The notes below the pieces were generated by a model. It worked only from the letters and a program-made list of their open reading frames with translations. It was not told the origin of the DNA and ran no database searches. DNA of 64,000 bases. It comes from JABSSA01 sp039960995 (GTDB taxonomy: Bacteria; Pseudomonadota; Alphaproteobacteria; Rhodobacterales; Rhodobacteraceae). Shown one piece after another: positions 1-8,038 of this stretch (position 1 is the first letter of the stretch; each line of letters starts with the position of its first letter). A program made the translations under genes and the position numbers. The DNA is taken from NCBI GenBank assembly GCA_039960995.1, contig JBDVKF010000076.1, positions 124,001 to 188,000 of the forward strand. The letters are read 5' to 3'.

Positions 1-1391
1 GTGCGCCAATCGGGTCAGCGACGTCCGATTACAACGTTTCACACCCGCACGCGGGGTGGAGCGAACAGAACCCCAGCGACTGGATCAAAGCGCTTGGGGC
101 GTGTCTTGCGCAGATAAAGACCGAACATTCGGGTGCGTTTGATGCTGTGCGCGGGGTCAGTTTTTCAGGTCACATGCATGGCGCTGTGGTTTTAAACAAG
201 GATGGCGAGGTTTTGCGGCCTTGCATCTTGTGGAATGACACACGTGCACATGCCGAAGCCGCCAGATTGGACCAGATGGCCGGGGTGCGCGACATCAGCG
301 GCAATATCGTATTTCCCGGATTCACCGCGCCAAAGCTTGTGTGGATGAAGGCAAACGAACCAGACCTGTTTGATCAGGTTGCAACCGTCATGCTGCCCAA
401 AGATTACCTTAGCTTTTGGCTGACTGGGCGGCGTGTCACTGACATGTCGGATGCGGCAGGCAGCGCGTGGTTGGATGTCTCAAACCGTCGGTGGAGCGCG
501 GACCTTGTTGCGGCAAGTGACATGAATGAACGCCAGATGCCGGAGCTGTTGGAGGGCACGGATGTTGTTGGGAAAATCCTGCCTGATCGCGCGGCAACAT
601 TGGGATTGAATGCGAGTGTTCAAGTGGTTGCGGGTGGCGCTGACAATGCAGTGGCGGCCTGTGGTGTCGGCGCTTTGGGCGAAGGCGTGGCTTTCGTTTC
701 GCTTGGGACATCTGGCGTTTTGTTGTCGGGTCGTGATCGGTGTGCCCCATCGCCACAAAGTGCCGTGCACACGTTTTGTCATGCGGTTCCCGGTCATTGG
801 TATCAGATGGGTGTGAATTTGGCCGCGACGGATTGCTTAAACTGGCTGTCGCGCATTTCCGGCCAAACACCCGAAGCCTTAAGCGATACCGCGGGGGACA
901 CCTTGCAAGCGCCAACTGGCGTTCGGTTCTATCCCTATCTGAGTGGTGAGCGCACACCGCACAATGACAGCCAAATTCGGGCGGGGTTTACCGGGTTGGA
1001 TGTGGGCACAGAGATTGGCGGCATGTCCCGGGCTGTGATGGAGGGCGTCAGCTTTGCATTGCGCGATAGTTACGAGGCGCTAAAGTCCACAGGATTAACG
1101 CTGGACGGTGCGTTGGCCATCGGTGGCGGGACGCGGTCTCGTATCTGGACTGAGATCCTTGCCACAACACTCAATCTGCCTTTGCATCGACCCGCACAGG
1201 GCGAATTTGGCGCGGCCTTAGGCGCAGCGCGGTTGGCCATTTGCGGCGTGACGGGTGCGACCCCGGAAAGCCTGATGTCGCGCCCGCCAATTGCAGACAC
1301 AATCGAACCTAATCAAAATCTGATCGCCGCATTTGACGACGCTTATCAGGCGTTCCGCGCAGGCTATCCCAAATTAAAGGCACTCCAATGA
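1..1391 (+). CDS. xylB: Xylulokinase (5' end outside window)
   Basis: FGGY-family sugar kinase that phosphorylates D-xylulose with ATP in the cytoplasm, the second step of the isomerase pathway of xylose use. The frame is open from base 3, so the true start lies upstream of the window. The first visible residues (HPHAGWSEQNPSDW) match the early FGGY segment before the sugar-binding loop. Later come SFSGHMHG, LWNDTRA, the GADNAVAACGVG stretch and a C-terminal nucleotide-binding segment GGGTRSRIW. About 460 residues are visible of a family norm near 480, so little is missing. The stop overlaps the xylA start in an ATGA, which indicates translational coupling. xylA next door makes xylulose the likely substrate. 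Confidence 0.95.
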   Translation, partial: APIGSATSDYNVSHPHAGWSEQNPSDWIKALGACLAQIKTEHSGAFDAVRGVSFSGHMHGAVVLNKDGEVLRPCILWNDTRAHAEAARLDQMAGVRDISGNIVFPGFTAPKLVWMKANEPDLFDQVATVMLPKDYLSFWLTGRRVTDMSDAAGSAWLDVSNRRWSADLVAASDMNERQMPELLEGTDVVGKILPDRAATLGLNASVQVVAGGADNAVAACGVGALGEGVAFVSLGTSGVLLSGRDRCAPSPQSAVHTFCHAVPGHWYQMGVNLAATDCLNWLSRISGQTPEALSDTAGDTLQAPTGVRFYPYLSGERTPHNDSQIRAGFTGLDVGTEIGGMSRAVMEGVSFALRDSYEALKSTGLTLDGALAIGGGTRSRIWTEILATTLNLPLHRPAQGEFGAALGAARLAICGVTGATPESLMSRPPIADTIEPNQNLIAAFDDAYQAFRAGYPKLKALQ

Positions 1392-2695
1392 CGACAGGTT
1401 TTTTCGACGGCATTTCCAAAATTGCATACGAAGGAAAAGACAGCACCAATCCACTGGCCTTTCGCCATTACAACGCTGACGAAGTTGTTTTGGGTAAGCG
1501 GATGGAAGATCATTTGCGCTTTGCGGTGGCGTATTGGCATTCGTTCGCGTGGGAAGGCGGGGACCCTTTTGGGGGGCAAACATTCCAACGACCTTGGCAT
1601 CCGCAAGATGATATGGGCCGCGCAAAAATCAAAGCTGATGTTGCCTTTGAAATGTTCGATATCCTTGGCGTGCCTTACTTTTGTTGGCATGACGCGGACA
1701 TCCGGCCGGAAGGTGCAAATTTTGCCGAAAGCCTCGCGCGGTTAGAAGAGATCACTGATTATTTCGGTGAAAAGATGGAAGCGACCAACACAGGATTGTT
1801 GTGGGGCACTGCAAACATGTTCAGTCATCGCCGCTGGATGTCCGGTGCATCAACCAACCCTGACCCTGATGTGTTTGCCTATGCGGCGGCGACGGTCAAA
1901 TCCTGTTTGGATGCGACCAAGAAATTGGGCGGTCAGAACTATGTTTTGTGGGGGGGGCGCGAAGGATATGAGACCCTTTTGAACACGAATATGGGTGCTG
2001 AACTTGACCACATGGGACGGTTTCTTTCGATGGTGGTCGACTACAAACATAAGATTGGCTTTGAGGGCGAAATCCTTGTGGAGCCAAAGCCGCAAGAGCC
2101 ATCAAAACATCAGTATGATTTTGACGCGGCAACTTGCATTGGATTTCTGCGCAAATACGGCTTGGAAAACGATGTGAAGCTGAATCTGGAACAAGGCCAC
2201 GCGATCCTCGCCGGACATTCGTTTGAACATGAAATTTCGGTTGCGACATCTGAGGGGATGCTTGGGTCCATTGATATGAACCGCAATGACTATCAATCTG
2301 GTTGGGATACGGATCAGTTCCCTAACAACACACCCGAAGTCGCGCTTTGCTATTATTTAATCCTTAAATCGGGTGGTTTGAACAAAGGCGGCACAAACTT
2401 TGACGCAAAGCTGCGTCGTCAGTCAGTGGATGCGGAAGATTTGATTGCGGGACATGTCGGCGGCATGGATATCTGCGCACGCGGCTTGAAAGCAGCAGCC
2501 GCAATGATCGAAGACGGCGGTCTCGAAGAAGCTTTGAAAGCGCGCTATGATGGCTGGAACACACCAGAGGCCAAAACGATGTTAGACAGCGATTTAGAAA
2601 CAGTAGCACAACGCGTGATGAACGAAGGTATTGAGCCGGAACCACGGTCCGGAAAACAAGAAGTTCTTGAGAATTATGTCAACAGGTTCGTCTAG
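1388..2695 (+). CDS. xylA: Xylose isomerase
   Basis: Converts D-xylose to D-xylulose, a cytoplasmic metal-dependent TIM-barrel enzyme. The 435-residue length fits the class II xylose isomerases. Recognisable segments are FCWHDADIRPEG (catalytic His and Asp), the VLWGGREGYE metal-binding signature, LVEPKPQEPSKHQYD with a metal Glu and Lys, NLEQGHAILAGHSFEHE, and DMNRNDYQSGWDTDQFP. The ATG overlaps the xylB stop by 4 bp. The 3' end overlaps the start of the next gene, a di-haem peroxidase, by about 20 bp, so the three genes are probably co-transcribed. Confidence 0.98.
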   Translation: MTTGFFDGISKIAYEGKDSTNPLAFRHYNADEVVLGKRMEDHLRFAVAYWHSFAWEGGDPFGGQTFQRPWHPQDDMGRAKIKADVAFEMFDILGVPYFCWHDADIRPEGANFAESLARLEEITDYFGEKMEATNTGLLWGTANMFSHRRWMSGASTNPDPDVFAYAAATVKSCLDATKKLGGQNYVLWGGREGYETLLNTNMGAELDHMGRFLSMVVDYKHKIGFEGEILVEPKPQEPSKHQYDFDAATCIGFLRKYGLENDVKLNLEQGHAILAGHSFEHEISVATSEGMLGSIDMNRNDYQSGWDTDQFPNNTPEVALCYYLILKSGGLNKGGTNFDAKLRRQSVDAEDLIAGHVGGMDICARGLKAAAAMIEDGGLEEALKARYDGWNTPEAKTMLDSDLETVAQRVMNEGIEPEPRSGKQEVLENYVNRFV

Positions 2696-3995
2696 GGTGA
2701 AACATGTTCTGGCGGCCTTTTTTGTGGGCGCTGGAACAGGCGTATGGGCGATGGATTTACCGTCGCCTGATGTCAAATTCCCGGAACTGAATTCCGCGCA
2801 AGTAGAATTGGGCCACTTGCTGTTCTTTGATCCGATTTTATCCGGCAACAAAACTGTATCTTGTGCAACCTGCCATCATCCGCGGTTCAAGACGTCGGAT
2901 GGTCAATCACTGGGGTTAGGGGATGGCGGTGTTGGGCTTGGACCTGATCGCAAAGTTGATCCAGACAATCAGCCCGAACAGCGTATCCCCAGAAATTCGC
3001 CAGCGTTGTTTAATCTTGGCGCGCCGGAATTCACCAGCTTCTTTCACGATGGCCGTCTCGAAACGGACCCATCACGCGACAGCGGCATTCGCACGCCCTT
3101 AGGGGGCGAGATGGAAGCGGGTTTTGCCAACGTCCTTAGCGCACAAACCATGTTTCCTGTCCTCAGCGGAGATGAGATGGCTGGGCATTATTCCGAAAAT
3201 GACGTTAGCCAAGCGGTTCGGCAGGGTTTGATTACGGGGGCAGGGGGCGCTTGGGAAATTTTGTCCCGTCGCATTTCGGGCGTGCCGGAATACAAAAGTC
3301 GCTTTGAAAAGCTTGGCGTTCATCAGGTGCATTTTACCGACATCTCTGATGCAATCGCGGCATTCGTCGATTTTGAATGGCGCGCGACGGCGTCGCCATT
3401 TGATCTCTTCCTTAGGGGTAAAGCAGACTTATCTGCACCTGAAACACGCGGTATGACTTTGTTTTACGGGGCGGCAGGGTGCGCCAATTGCCATTCCGGA
3501 TTGTTTCAAACCGACCACAAATTCCACGCGATTGCGATGCCTCAAATTGGGCCGGGCAAGGCCGCCCGCTTTGAAACACATGCCCGCGACACTGGCCGCA
3601 TGCGTGTGACTGGACGTGCCGAGGATGCATATCGATTTCGTACACCTTCATTGCGCAACGTGGCCCACACTGGTCCTTACGGGCATTCAGGATCATTCGC
3701 ATCACTTGAGGCCGTCATTCGACATCACCTAGACCCTGTAGCCAGCCTGCAGATGTATGACCCCGCTCAGGCGGTTCTGGCCGACGGTCCAGAGTTTGAC
3801 GATTGGCGCGTGATTGCGGATGCCAATGAAATGTCATCGATCGCTGATGCCAACGAACTAGAGCCGACATCGCTTAGTGACAGCGAAGTGCAAGATTTGA
3901 TCGCGTTCTTAAATGCGTTGACCGATCCATTCAGTCTGCGCGGGCGATTGGGCATTCCCGCACAAGTCCCAAGTGGGTTACCGGTGGATCGCTAA
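2676..3995 (+). CDS. Periplasmic di-haem cytochrome c peroxidase / MauG-family protein
   Basis: Two CxxCH haem-binding motifs are present, CATCH at about residues 63-67 and CANCH at about 269-273, in the order and spacing of the bacterial CcpA/MauG family (PF03150). The N-terminus (VKHVLAAFFVGAGTGVWA) is an export signal, so the protein should mature in the periplasm. Downstream sit family segments RTPSLRNVAHTGPYGHSGSF and a C-terminal DLIAFLNALTDPF. Members either reduce H2O2 with electrons from cytochrome c or oxidise a partner protein; which applies here cannot be read from the sequence. The start at 2676 was chosen because it immediately precedes the signal peptide; a longer frame begins at 2631 inside xylA. 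The gene overlaps the xylA 3' end and meets the next gene tail to tail with a 4-bp overlap. Confidence 0.88.
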   Translation: MSTGSSRVKHVLAAFFVGAGTGVWAMDLPSPDVKFPELNSAQVELGHLLFFDPILSGNKTVSCATCHHPRFKTSDGQSLGLGDGGVGLGPDRKVDPDNQPEQRIPRNSPALFNLGAPEFTSFFHDGRLETDPSRDSGIRTPLGGEMEAGFANVLSAQTMFPVLSGDEMAGHYSENDVSQAVRQGLITGAGGAWEILSRRISGVPEYKSRFEKLGVHQVHFTDISDAIAAFVDFEWRATASPFDLFLRGKADLSAPETRGMTLFYGAAGCANCHSGLFQTDHKFHAIAMPQIGPGKAARFETHARDTGRMRVTGRAEDAYRFRTPSLRNVAHTGPYGHSGSFASLEAVIRHHLDPVASLQMYDPAQAVLADGPEFDDWRVIADANEMSSIADANELEPTSLSDSEVQDLIAFLNALTDPFSLRGRLGIPAQVPSGLPVDR

Positions 3996-5521
3996 TAGGA
4001 TGTGAGGCGTGCGTTTTGGCTGTCTTTGGTTATACGCAGGCGTCGGTTAGATGTGGTTTCGATCCAATCGCTTTGTTCGCCCTGCGGCCAACGCACCCGG
4101 ACACGCACAGTGTCATTTGCAGCCAAGCCAAAATGTTGCGGCACCGCACTTCCGCCAGCGTGTCCACCGCCGACAGTGATTTCCCGAGATTGAATGCCTT
4201 GGTCGTCTTCTACCTCGATCAAAGCGCCGACCGCATGCGTGTTTGCACCCTCTAGATTGACGTCTAAAGATAGCCAGTGCCCCGTCGTTTTAGTTGTGTT
4301 TTGCCATACTTCTAAGGCGGCGCGCCGGTTCACAACTGCCAGATCAAGCAAGCCGTCATTGTTGAAATCAACCAGTGCTGCGCCTCGGGCGCGATGCAGG
4401 CTTGCGACGCCGGCTGTGTCACCATTTTCTTTGAAACGCCCATCGGGTTGCTGGATCAAAAGGTTATTGGGGTCTTCCATCGCGTTGCCTGGCATTTGCT
4501 GGACATTGCCTTTGGCGATGAACACGTCTTCGCGCCCATCGTTCTGGATATCGCCAAACGCGATGTGCCATCCTGTCGACGGGCGCCCGTCATCACCGAT
4601 GTACGGGCGTTGCGCGGCGGTTCCGACGTCAAAGGGAACGTCTACAAATGTGGGGCCGTCACCTTGACGTCGCATCAACCGCTGATCGCCCATGGATGAT
4701 AGAAACACTTCGTCGCGACCATCGCGATCAATGTCCCGCGTTGCGATGCCCATGCCCCAAAGTTTGTGTTCAGACCATCCATCTTCTGCTGCAAATAAAC
4801 GGGGTGGCGTTTCCATCGCCCATAGTTGTTCGCGCCCGTCACGGACAAAATAATGGCGATCGTTCGAAACCCGAAGATCAGCATGCCCGGATCGATCCCA
4901 ATCGGTAAACAAAATCGATAAGGCGCAATGGCCGGGGCTGAGGATCGTGTTTGAATAACCCGATTGCGCAGGTCGCCACAGCGTGTTGGTATCACAAGCT
5001 TCGAACGGTCCCGTGGGATCAGCACGATCCACATAGTGACCAAATGCAAAGGTCGGCGCGGTTTGACCGGGTTCCCATGTCGCGCTGAATGCGGTGGTCC
5101 ACTGATCCTCAAAATCGATGCCGGGCAGCGACATCGTTGAAAAACTGCAATCGCCGTTTCCCTTCAGGAATTGATCTGGCCCTACTCTTAATAACACCAG
5201 ATCAAGATGTGCATCCCCGTCCAAGTCCATTGGGTACGCGCCGGAAACTCCGGTTATGTCGATCGTTTCTGCCACAAAGGAAATGTCATGTTCTGAGGTG
5301 TTTCGAAAGAGGCTCAGTGGGTTCGCCCCCCCTGCAGCGATCATGTCCGGTCGGGCGTCATCATTGCAGTCAAACACGGCTAATCCGCCGCCCACAAAAT
5401 GCTCCCAGCCACCGTCATAGACGTGGTTTGGAACATCAATCGGGGTAAACCGAATGTCATCCGCAACAACTGGAGTGGTCAACAGGCAGGCTAAAACGAC
5501 GTTACGCATCTTCAAGGTCAT
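3992..5521 (-). CDS. Exported FG-GAP/VCBS-repeat protein with C-terminal ASPIC/UnbV domain (CRTAC1-like)
   Basis: About 509 residues. A short signal peptide (RNVVLACLLTTPVVA then DD) is followed by several FG-GAP/VCBS-type repeats with Ca-binding D-x-D-x-D-G-like loops (FDCNDDARPD, MDLDGDAHLD, TDWDRSGHAD, RDIDRDGRDE, DFNNDGLLD), typical of a seven-bladed beta-propeller. The C-terminal 85 residues (GHWLSLDVNLEGANTHAVGA onward) match the ASPIC/UnbV domain. The molecular function of such proteins is mostly unknown. The start is placed at one of two in-frame ATGs (5521 or 5509) that overlap the end of the ROK regulator, so the two minus-strand genes are translationally linked. It converges on the di-haem peroxidase gene with a 4-bp overlap. 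Confidence 0.85.
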   Translation of the reverse strand: MTLKMRNVVLACLLTTPVVADDIRFTPIDVPNHVYDGGWEHFVGGGLAVFDCNDDARPDMIAAGGANPLSLFRNTSEHDISFVAETIDITGVSGAYPMDLDGDAHLDLVLLRVGPDQFLKGNGDCSFSTMSLPGIDFEDQWTTAFSATWEPGQTAPTFAFGHYVDRADPTGPFEACDTNTLWRPAQSGYSNTILSPGHCALSILFTDWDRSGHADLRVSNDRHYFVRDGREQLWAMETPPRLFAAEDGWSEHKLWGMGIATRDIDRDGRDEVFLSSMGDQRLMRRQGDGPTFVDVPFDVGTAAQRPYIGDDGRPSTGWHIAFGDIQNDGREDVFIAKGNVQQMPGNAMEDPNNLLIQQPDGRFKENGDTAGVASLHRARGAALVDFNNDGLLDLAVVNRRAALEVWQNTTKTTGHWLSLDVNLEGANTHAVGALIEVEDDQGIQSREITVGGGHAGGSAVPQHFGLAANDTVRVRVRWPQGEQSDWIETTSNRRLRITKDSQNARLTSY

Positions 5522-6701
5522 CCACAGCCAGATCGCGAATGTAATCAAGAGCAAAGGCAGCAGCGCCGCGAGCCCACATGGCGTTGCCCCATTTATGAAC
5601 AACGACTTCGGGTGGCGGTTTGTCGATATCCACGATGGACTTGCGCATTTGTTCGATGACGGTCTCAGCATAAAGGTGATCGAATTGCATCTGCTCGCCG
5701 GCCAGAATGATCAGTTCAGGATCGAAAATGTTCACCAAATTGGCTAGTCCCAAAGCGAACATTCGCCCGGCCCGGTCAACCACACTTTTGGCGAGGCCAT
5801 CGTTGTTTTTGGCCGCTGTTAGAACTTTTGTCACGGCGTCTTGAGTCGTCAGATCAGCGCCGACCAGCCCGACGCTGACGGCTTCGCGTTGCAGGGCGTA
5901 ATCAGCCACGTAGGCTTCTAGGCAGCCACGTTGTTCGCAGCGACAGAGAGCGCCTTCCAATTGGACTTTGGTGTGACCAAATTCACCACCCGAACCGCGA
6001 GCGCCGCGATATAGTTGTCCACCGATGACAATGCCCATGCCGACGCCACTTTCAATTGTCACGACGATGAAATCGGAATGCTGGCGACCATGTCCAAATT
6101 CGGCTTCGGCCATCGCGACAAGGTTGGCATCATTATCGACGAACACAGGGCAATTTAACCGGGTGGTCAACACGTCCACAAAATTCACATTGCGTTGCGT
6201 CAGAGACGGGGACCAATATACCAACCCAGTGTCGGCCCGAATGAGGCCAGCCAATGCCACACCGACGCCAGATATATCTTTGGTTTCGATGTCAGCCACC
6301 AAGGCCAATGACTCCAGTCCTTGGGCAATGGCTTCGGCCAAGTCTTTGGGTTTGTGGCGCCCGGGTTTCAATGGGCAATCCAAGGCAACAAGGTCAGCGC
6401 CGTCGAAATCCATCAACACGAAAGACAATGAGGCATCCGAGACCTTGATCCCAGCCACAAGCCGGGCAGCCCCCGATATCTTGAGGTTGATTTTTGGGCG
6501 TCCGCGCCGCGCATCAAGATCCTTGGGGGGCGTGATTTCTTCGATCAAACCGCCGCGTAACAGATCGGCTGTGATCGTTGTGACAGTAGCGCGGCTTATG
6601 CCTGTTCGTTCGGACAGATCGATCCGAGGAATCGGTCCAGATTGCGCGATCTCTCGCAGCAGCAGTCGAAGACTTTCAGATCGTTGGTGACCAAAGGCCA
6701 T
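5502..6701 (-). CDS. xylR: ROK-family transcriptional repressor, probable xylose regulator
   Basis: 399 residues. The N-terminal winged helix-turn-helix (SERTGISRATVTTITADLL) is followed by a ROK sugar-kinase-like domain with the VDNDANLVAMAEAEFGHG segment, GVGMGIVIGGQLYRGARGSGGEFGH, and the zinc cluster CRCEQRGCLEA. Proteins of this build bind sugars and repress sugar operons. It is divergent from xylF, and a palindrome lies between them, so repression of the xyl operon with relief by xylose is the natural inference. ATG 6701 is preferred to an upstream GTG at 6713. Its last codons overlap the start of the FG-GAP gene. Confidence 0.9.
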   Translation of the reverse strand: MAFGHQRSESLRLLLREIAQSGPIPRIDLSERTGISRATVTTITADLLRGGLIEEITPPKDLDARRGRPKINLKISGAARLVAGIKVSDASLSFVLMDFDGADLVALDCPLKPGRHKPKDLAEAIAQGLESLALVADIETKDISGVGVALAGLIRADTGLVYWSPSLTQRNVNFVDVLTTRLNCPVFVDNDANLVAMAEAEFGHGRQHSDFIVVTIESGVGMGIVIGGQLYRGARGSGGEFGHTKVQLEGALCRCEQRGCLEAYVADYALQREAVSVGLVGADLTTQDAVTKVLTAAKNNDGLAKSVVDRAGRMFALGLANLVNIFDPELIILAGEQMQFDHLYAETVIEQMRKSIVDIDKPPPEVVVHKWGNAMWARGAAAFALDYIRDLAVDDLEDA

Positions 6702-6782
6702 GATAAATAACACTTTTTAGACGCGCCGAACATTCTTTCTTTTCAGCTATCGGGTCAACACTGCGCGAAAAAAAGTACTTTG

Positions 6783-6815
6783 TCTAATTTAATTTGCGTT
6801 GCGAATTAAATTAGA
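6783..6815. promoter_or_regulatory. Palindromic operator candidate in the xylR-xylF intergenic region
   Basis: Perfect 12-bp inverted repeat (arms TCTAATTTAATT and AATTAAATTAGA) with a 9-bp GC-richer spacer TGCGTTGCG, about 60 bp upstream of the xylF start and 80 bp from the xylR start. AT-rich arms around a short GC core resemble operators of ROK repressors. A weak -35 (TTGCGT 6794-6799) and -10 (CATAGT 6817-6822) would place it over the promoter. The symmetry is seen directly; the regulator assignment is inferred. Confidence 0.75.
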
Positions 6816-6875
6816 TCATAGTGATTCCATCGTGTCCCGGTGAAGTGAGTCGGGGTGTATCCAAGGGAGGAACAC

Positions 6876-7889
6876 ATGAAGTTCATGAAAACCGCAGCTG
6901 CAGTATTTACTGCAACCGTTGTCGGAACAGCAGCTTTGGCAGCTGACATTACAGTCGGCGTTAGCTGGTCGAATTTCCAGGAAGAACGTTGGAAGACAGA
7001 CGAAGCGGCGATGAAAGCAGCATTGGAAGCGGCTGGCGCAACTTACATTTCTGCCGACGCTCAGTCTTCGTCAGGCAAGCAGCTTGCTGACGTTGAAGCG
7101 TTGATTGCGCAAGGTGCAAATGCGTTGATCATTTTGGCTCAAGATGCATCGTCCATTGGACCTGCGGTTCAAGCTGCTTCAGACGAAGGCATTCCGGTCG
7201 TTGCATATGACCGTTTGATCGAAGACGCCCGTGCATTTTATCTGACATTCGACAACGTCGAAGTCGGTCGGATGCAGGCGCGTGCTGTTTTGGAATCGCA
7301 GCCAAAAGGCAACTACGTCATGATCAAAGGATCACCGACTGACCCGAACGCGGACTTTTTGCGCGGCGGTCAGCAGGAAATCCTGCAAGCAGCGATCGAC
7401 GCTGGTGACATCACCATCGTTGGGGAAGCTTACACAGATGGTTGGGTACCTGCGAACGCACAGCGCAACATGGAGCAAATCCTGACAGCGCAAGACAACA
7501 AAGTGGATGCTGTTGTTGCGTCGAATGACGGTACAGCTGGTGGTGTTGTTGCGGCACTGACAGCACAAGGAATGGCAGGCATTCCTGTTTCAGGTCAGGA
7601 CGGCGACCACGCAGCGTTGAACCGTGTTGCGACAGGTACGCAAACAGTGTCCGTGTGGAAAGATGCGCGCGCATTGGGTAAAGCGGCTGGCGAAATTGCC
7701 GTTGCTTTGGCCGGTGGAAAAGCCGTTGACGGTGCTGCCGAATGGACATCGCCATCGGGCACAACGTTGAATTCCATTTTCTTGGCACCCGTTCCTGTGA
7801 CTAAGGACAATCTGAATGTTGTTCTGGACGCTGGTTGGATCGCCAAAGACGCATTGTGCGCGGGCTCGACCTTGGCTGTTTGTAACTAA
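6876..7889 (+). CDS. xylF: D-xylose ABC transporter periplasmic binding protein
   Basis: 337 residues. A Sec signal peptide (MKFMKTAAAVFTATVVGTAALA, cleaved before ADITVG) precedes a two-lobed periplasmic sugar-binding domain (PF13407). Typical pieces are GVSWSNFQEERWKTDEAAM, ANALIILAQDASSIGPAVQAA, VVAYDRLI, AVVASNDGTAGGVV and PVSGQDGDHAALNR. It should capture D-xylose in the periplasm and deliver it to XylH. An AAGGGAGG ribosome site at 6863-6870 fixes the ATG at 6876. A stem-loop follows the stop, which would favour high binding-protein expression over the membrane genes. Confidence 0.95.
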   Translation: MKFMKTAAAVFTATVVGTAALAADITVGVSWSNFQEERWKTDEAAMKAALEAAGATYISADAQSSSGKQLADVEALIAQGANALIILAQDASSIGPAVQAASDEGIPVVAYDRLIEDARAFYLTFDNVEVGRMQARAVLESQPKGNYVMIKGSPTDPNADFLRGGQQEILQAAIDAGDITIVGEAYTDGWVPANAQRNMEQILTAQDNKVDAVVASNDGTAGGVVAALTAQGMAGIPVSGQDGDHAALNRVATGTQTVSVWKDARALGKAAGEIAVALAGGKAVDGAAEWTSPSGTTLNSIFLAPVPVTKDNLNVVLDAGWIAKDALCAGSTLAVCN

Positions 7890-7903
7890 GCACTCTTAAA
7901 ATA

Positions 7904-7935
7904 CCTTCGGCCTTAACGGGCCGAAGGACCTTTTC
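7904..7935 (+). terminator. Stem-loop after xylF (attenuator or partial terminator)
   Basis: 9-bp perfect stem CCTTCGGCC (7904-7912) and GGCCGAAGG (7919-7927) with a 6-base loop, then ACCTTTT. It lies between the binding-protein gene and the permease gene of one operon, a common place for partial termination or 3'-end mRNA protection. Confidence 0.75.
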
Positions 7936-8038
7936 ATATTCCCCTGACAAGTAGACGGACAAAGAATACTGTTGCGGATAACTCCGCGCGCACCGTTGTC
8001 TTGCGAAAACAAATCATGCGACCTGAGGGGTCTTGCAC

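Noticed and set aside
436..957. Minus-strand frame of 173 codons inside xylB
   Set aside because: It lies entirely antisense to a conserved kinase and has low-complexity, His/Pro/Arg-rich composition typical of shadow frames.
6025..6690. Plus-strand frame of 221 codons opposite the ROK regulator
   Set aside because: Antisense to a well-supported gene, no ribosome site, no family features.
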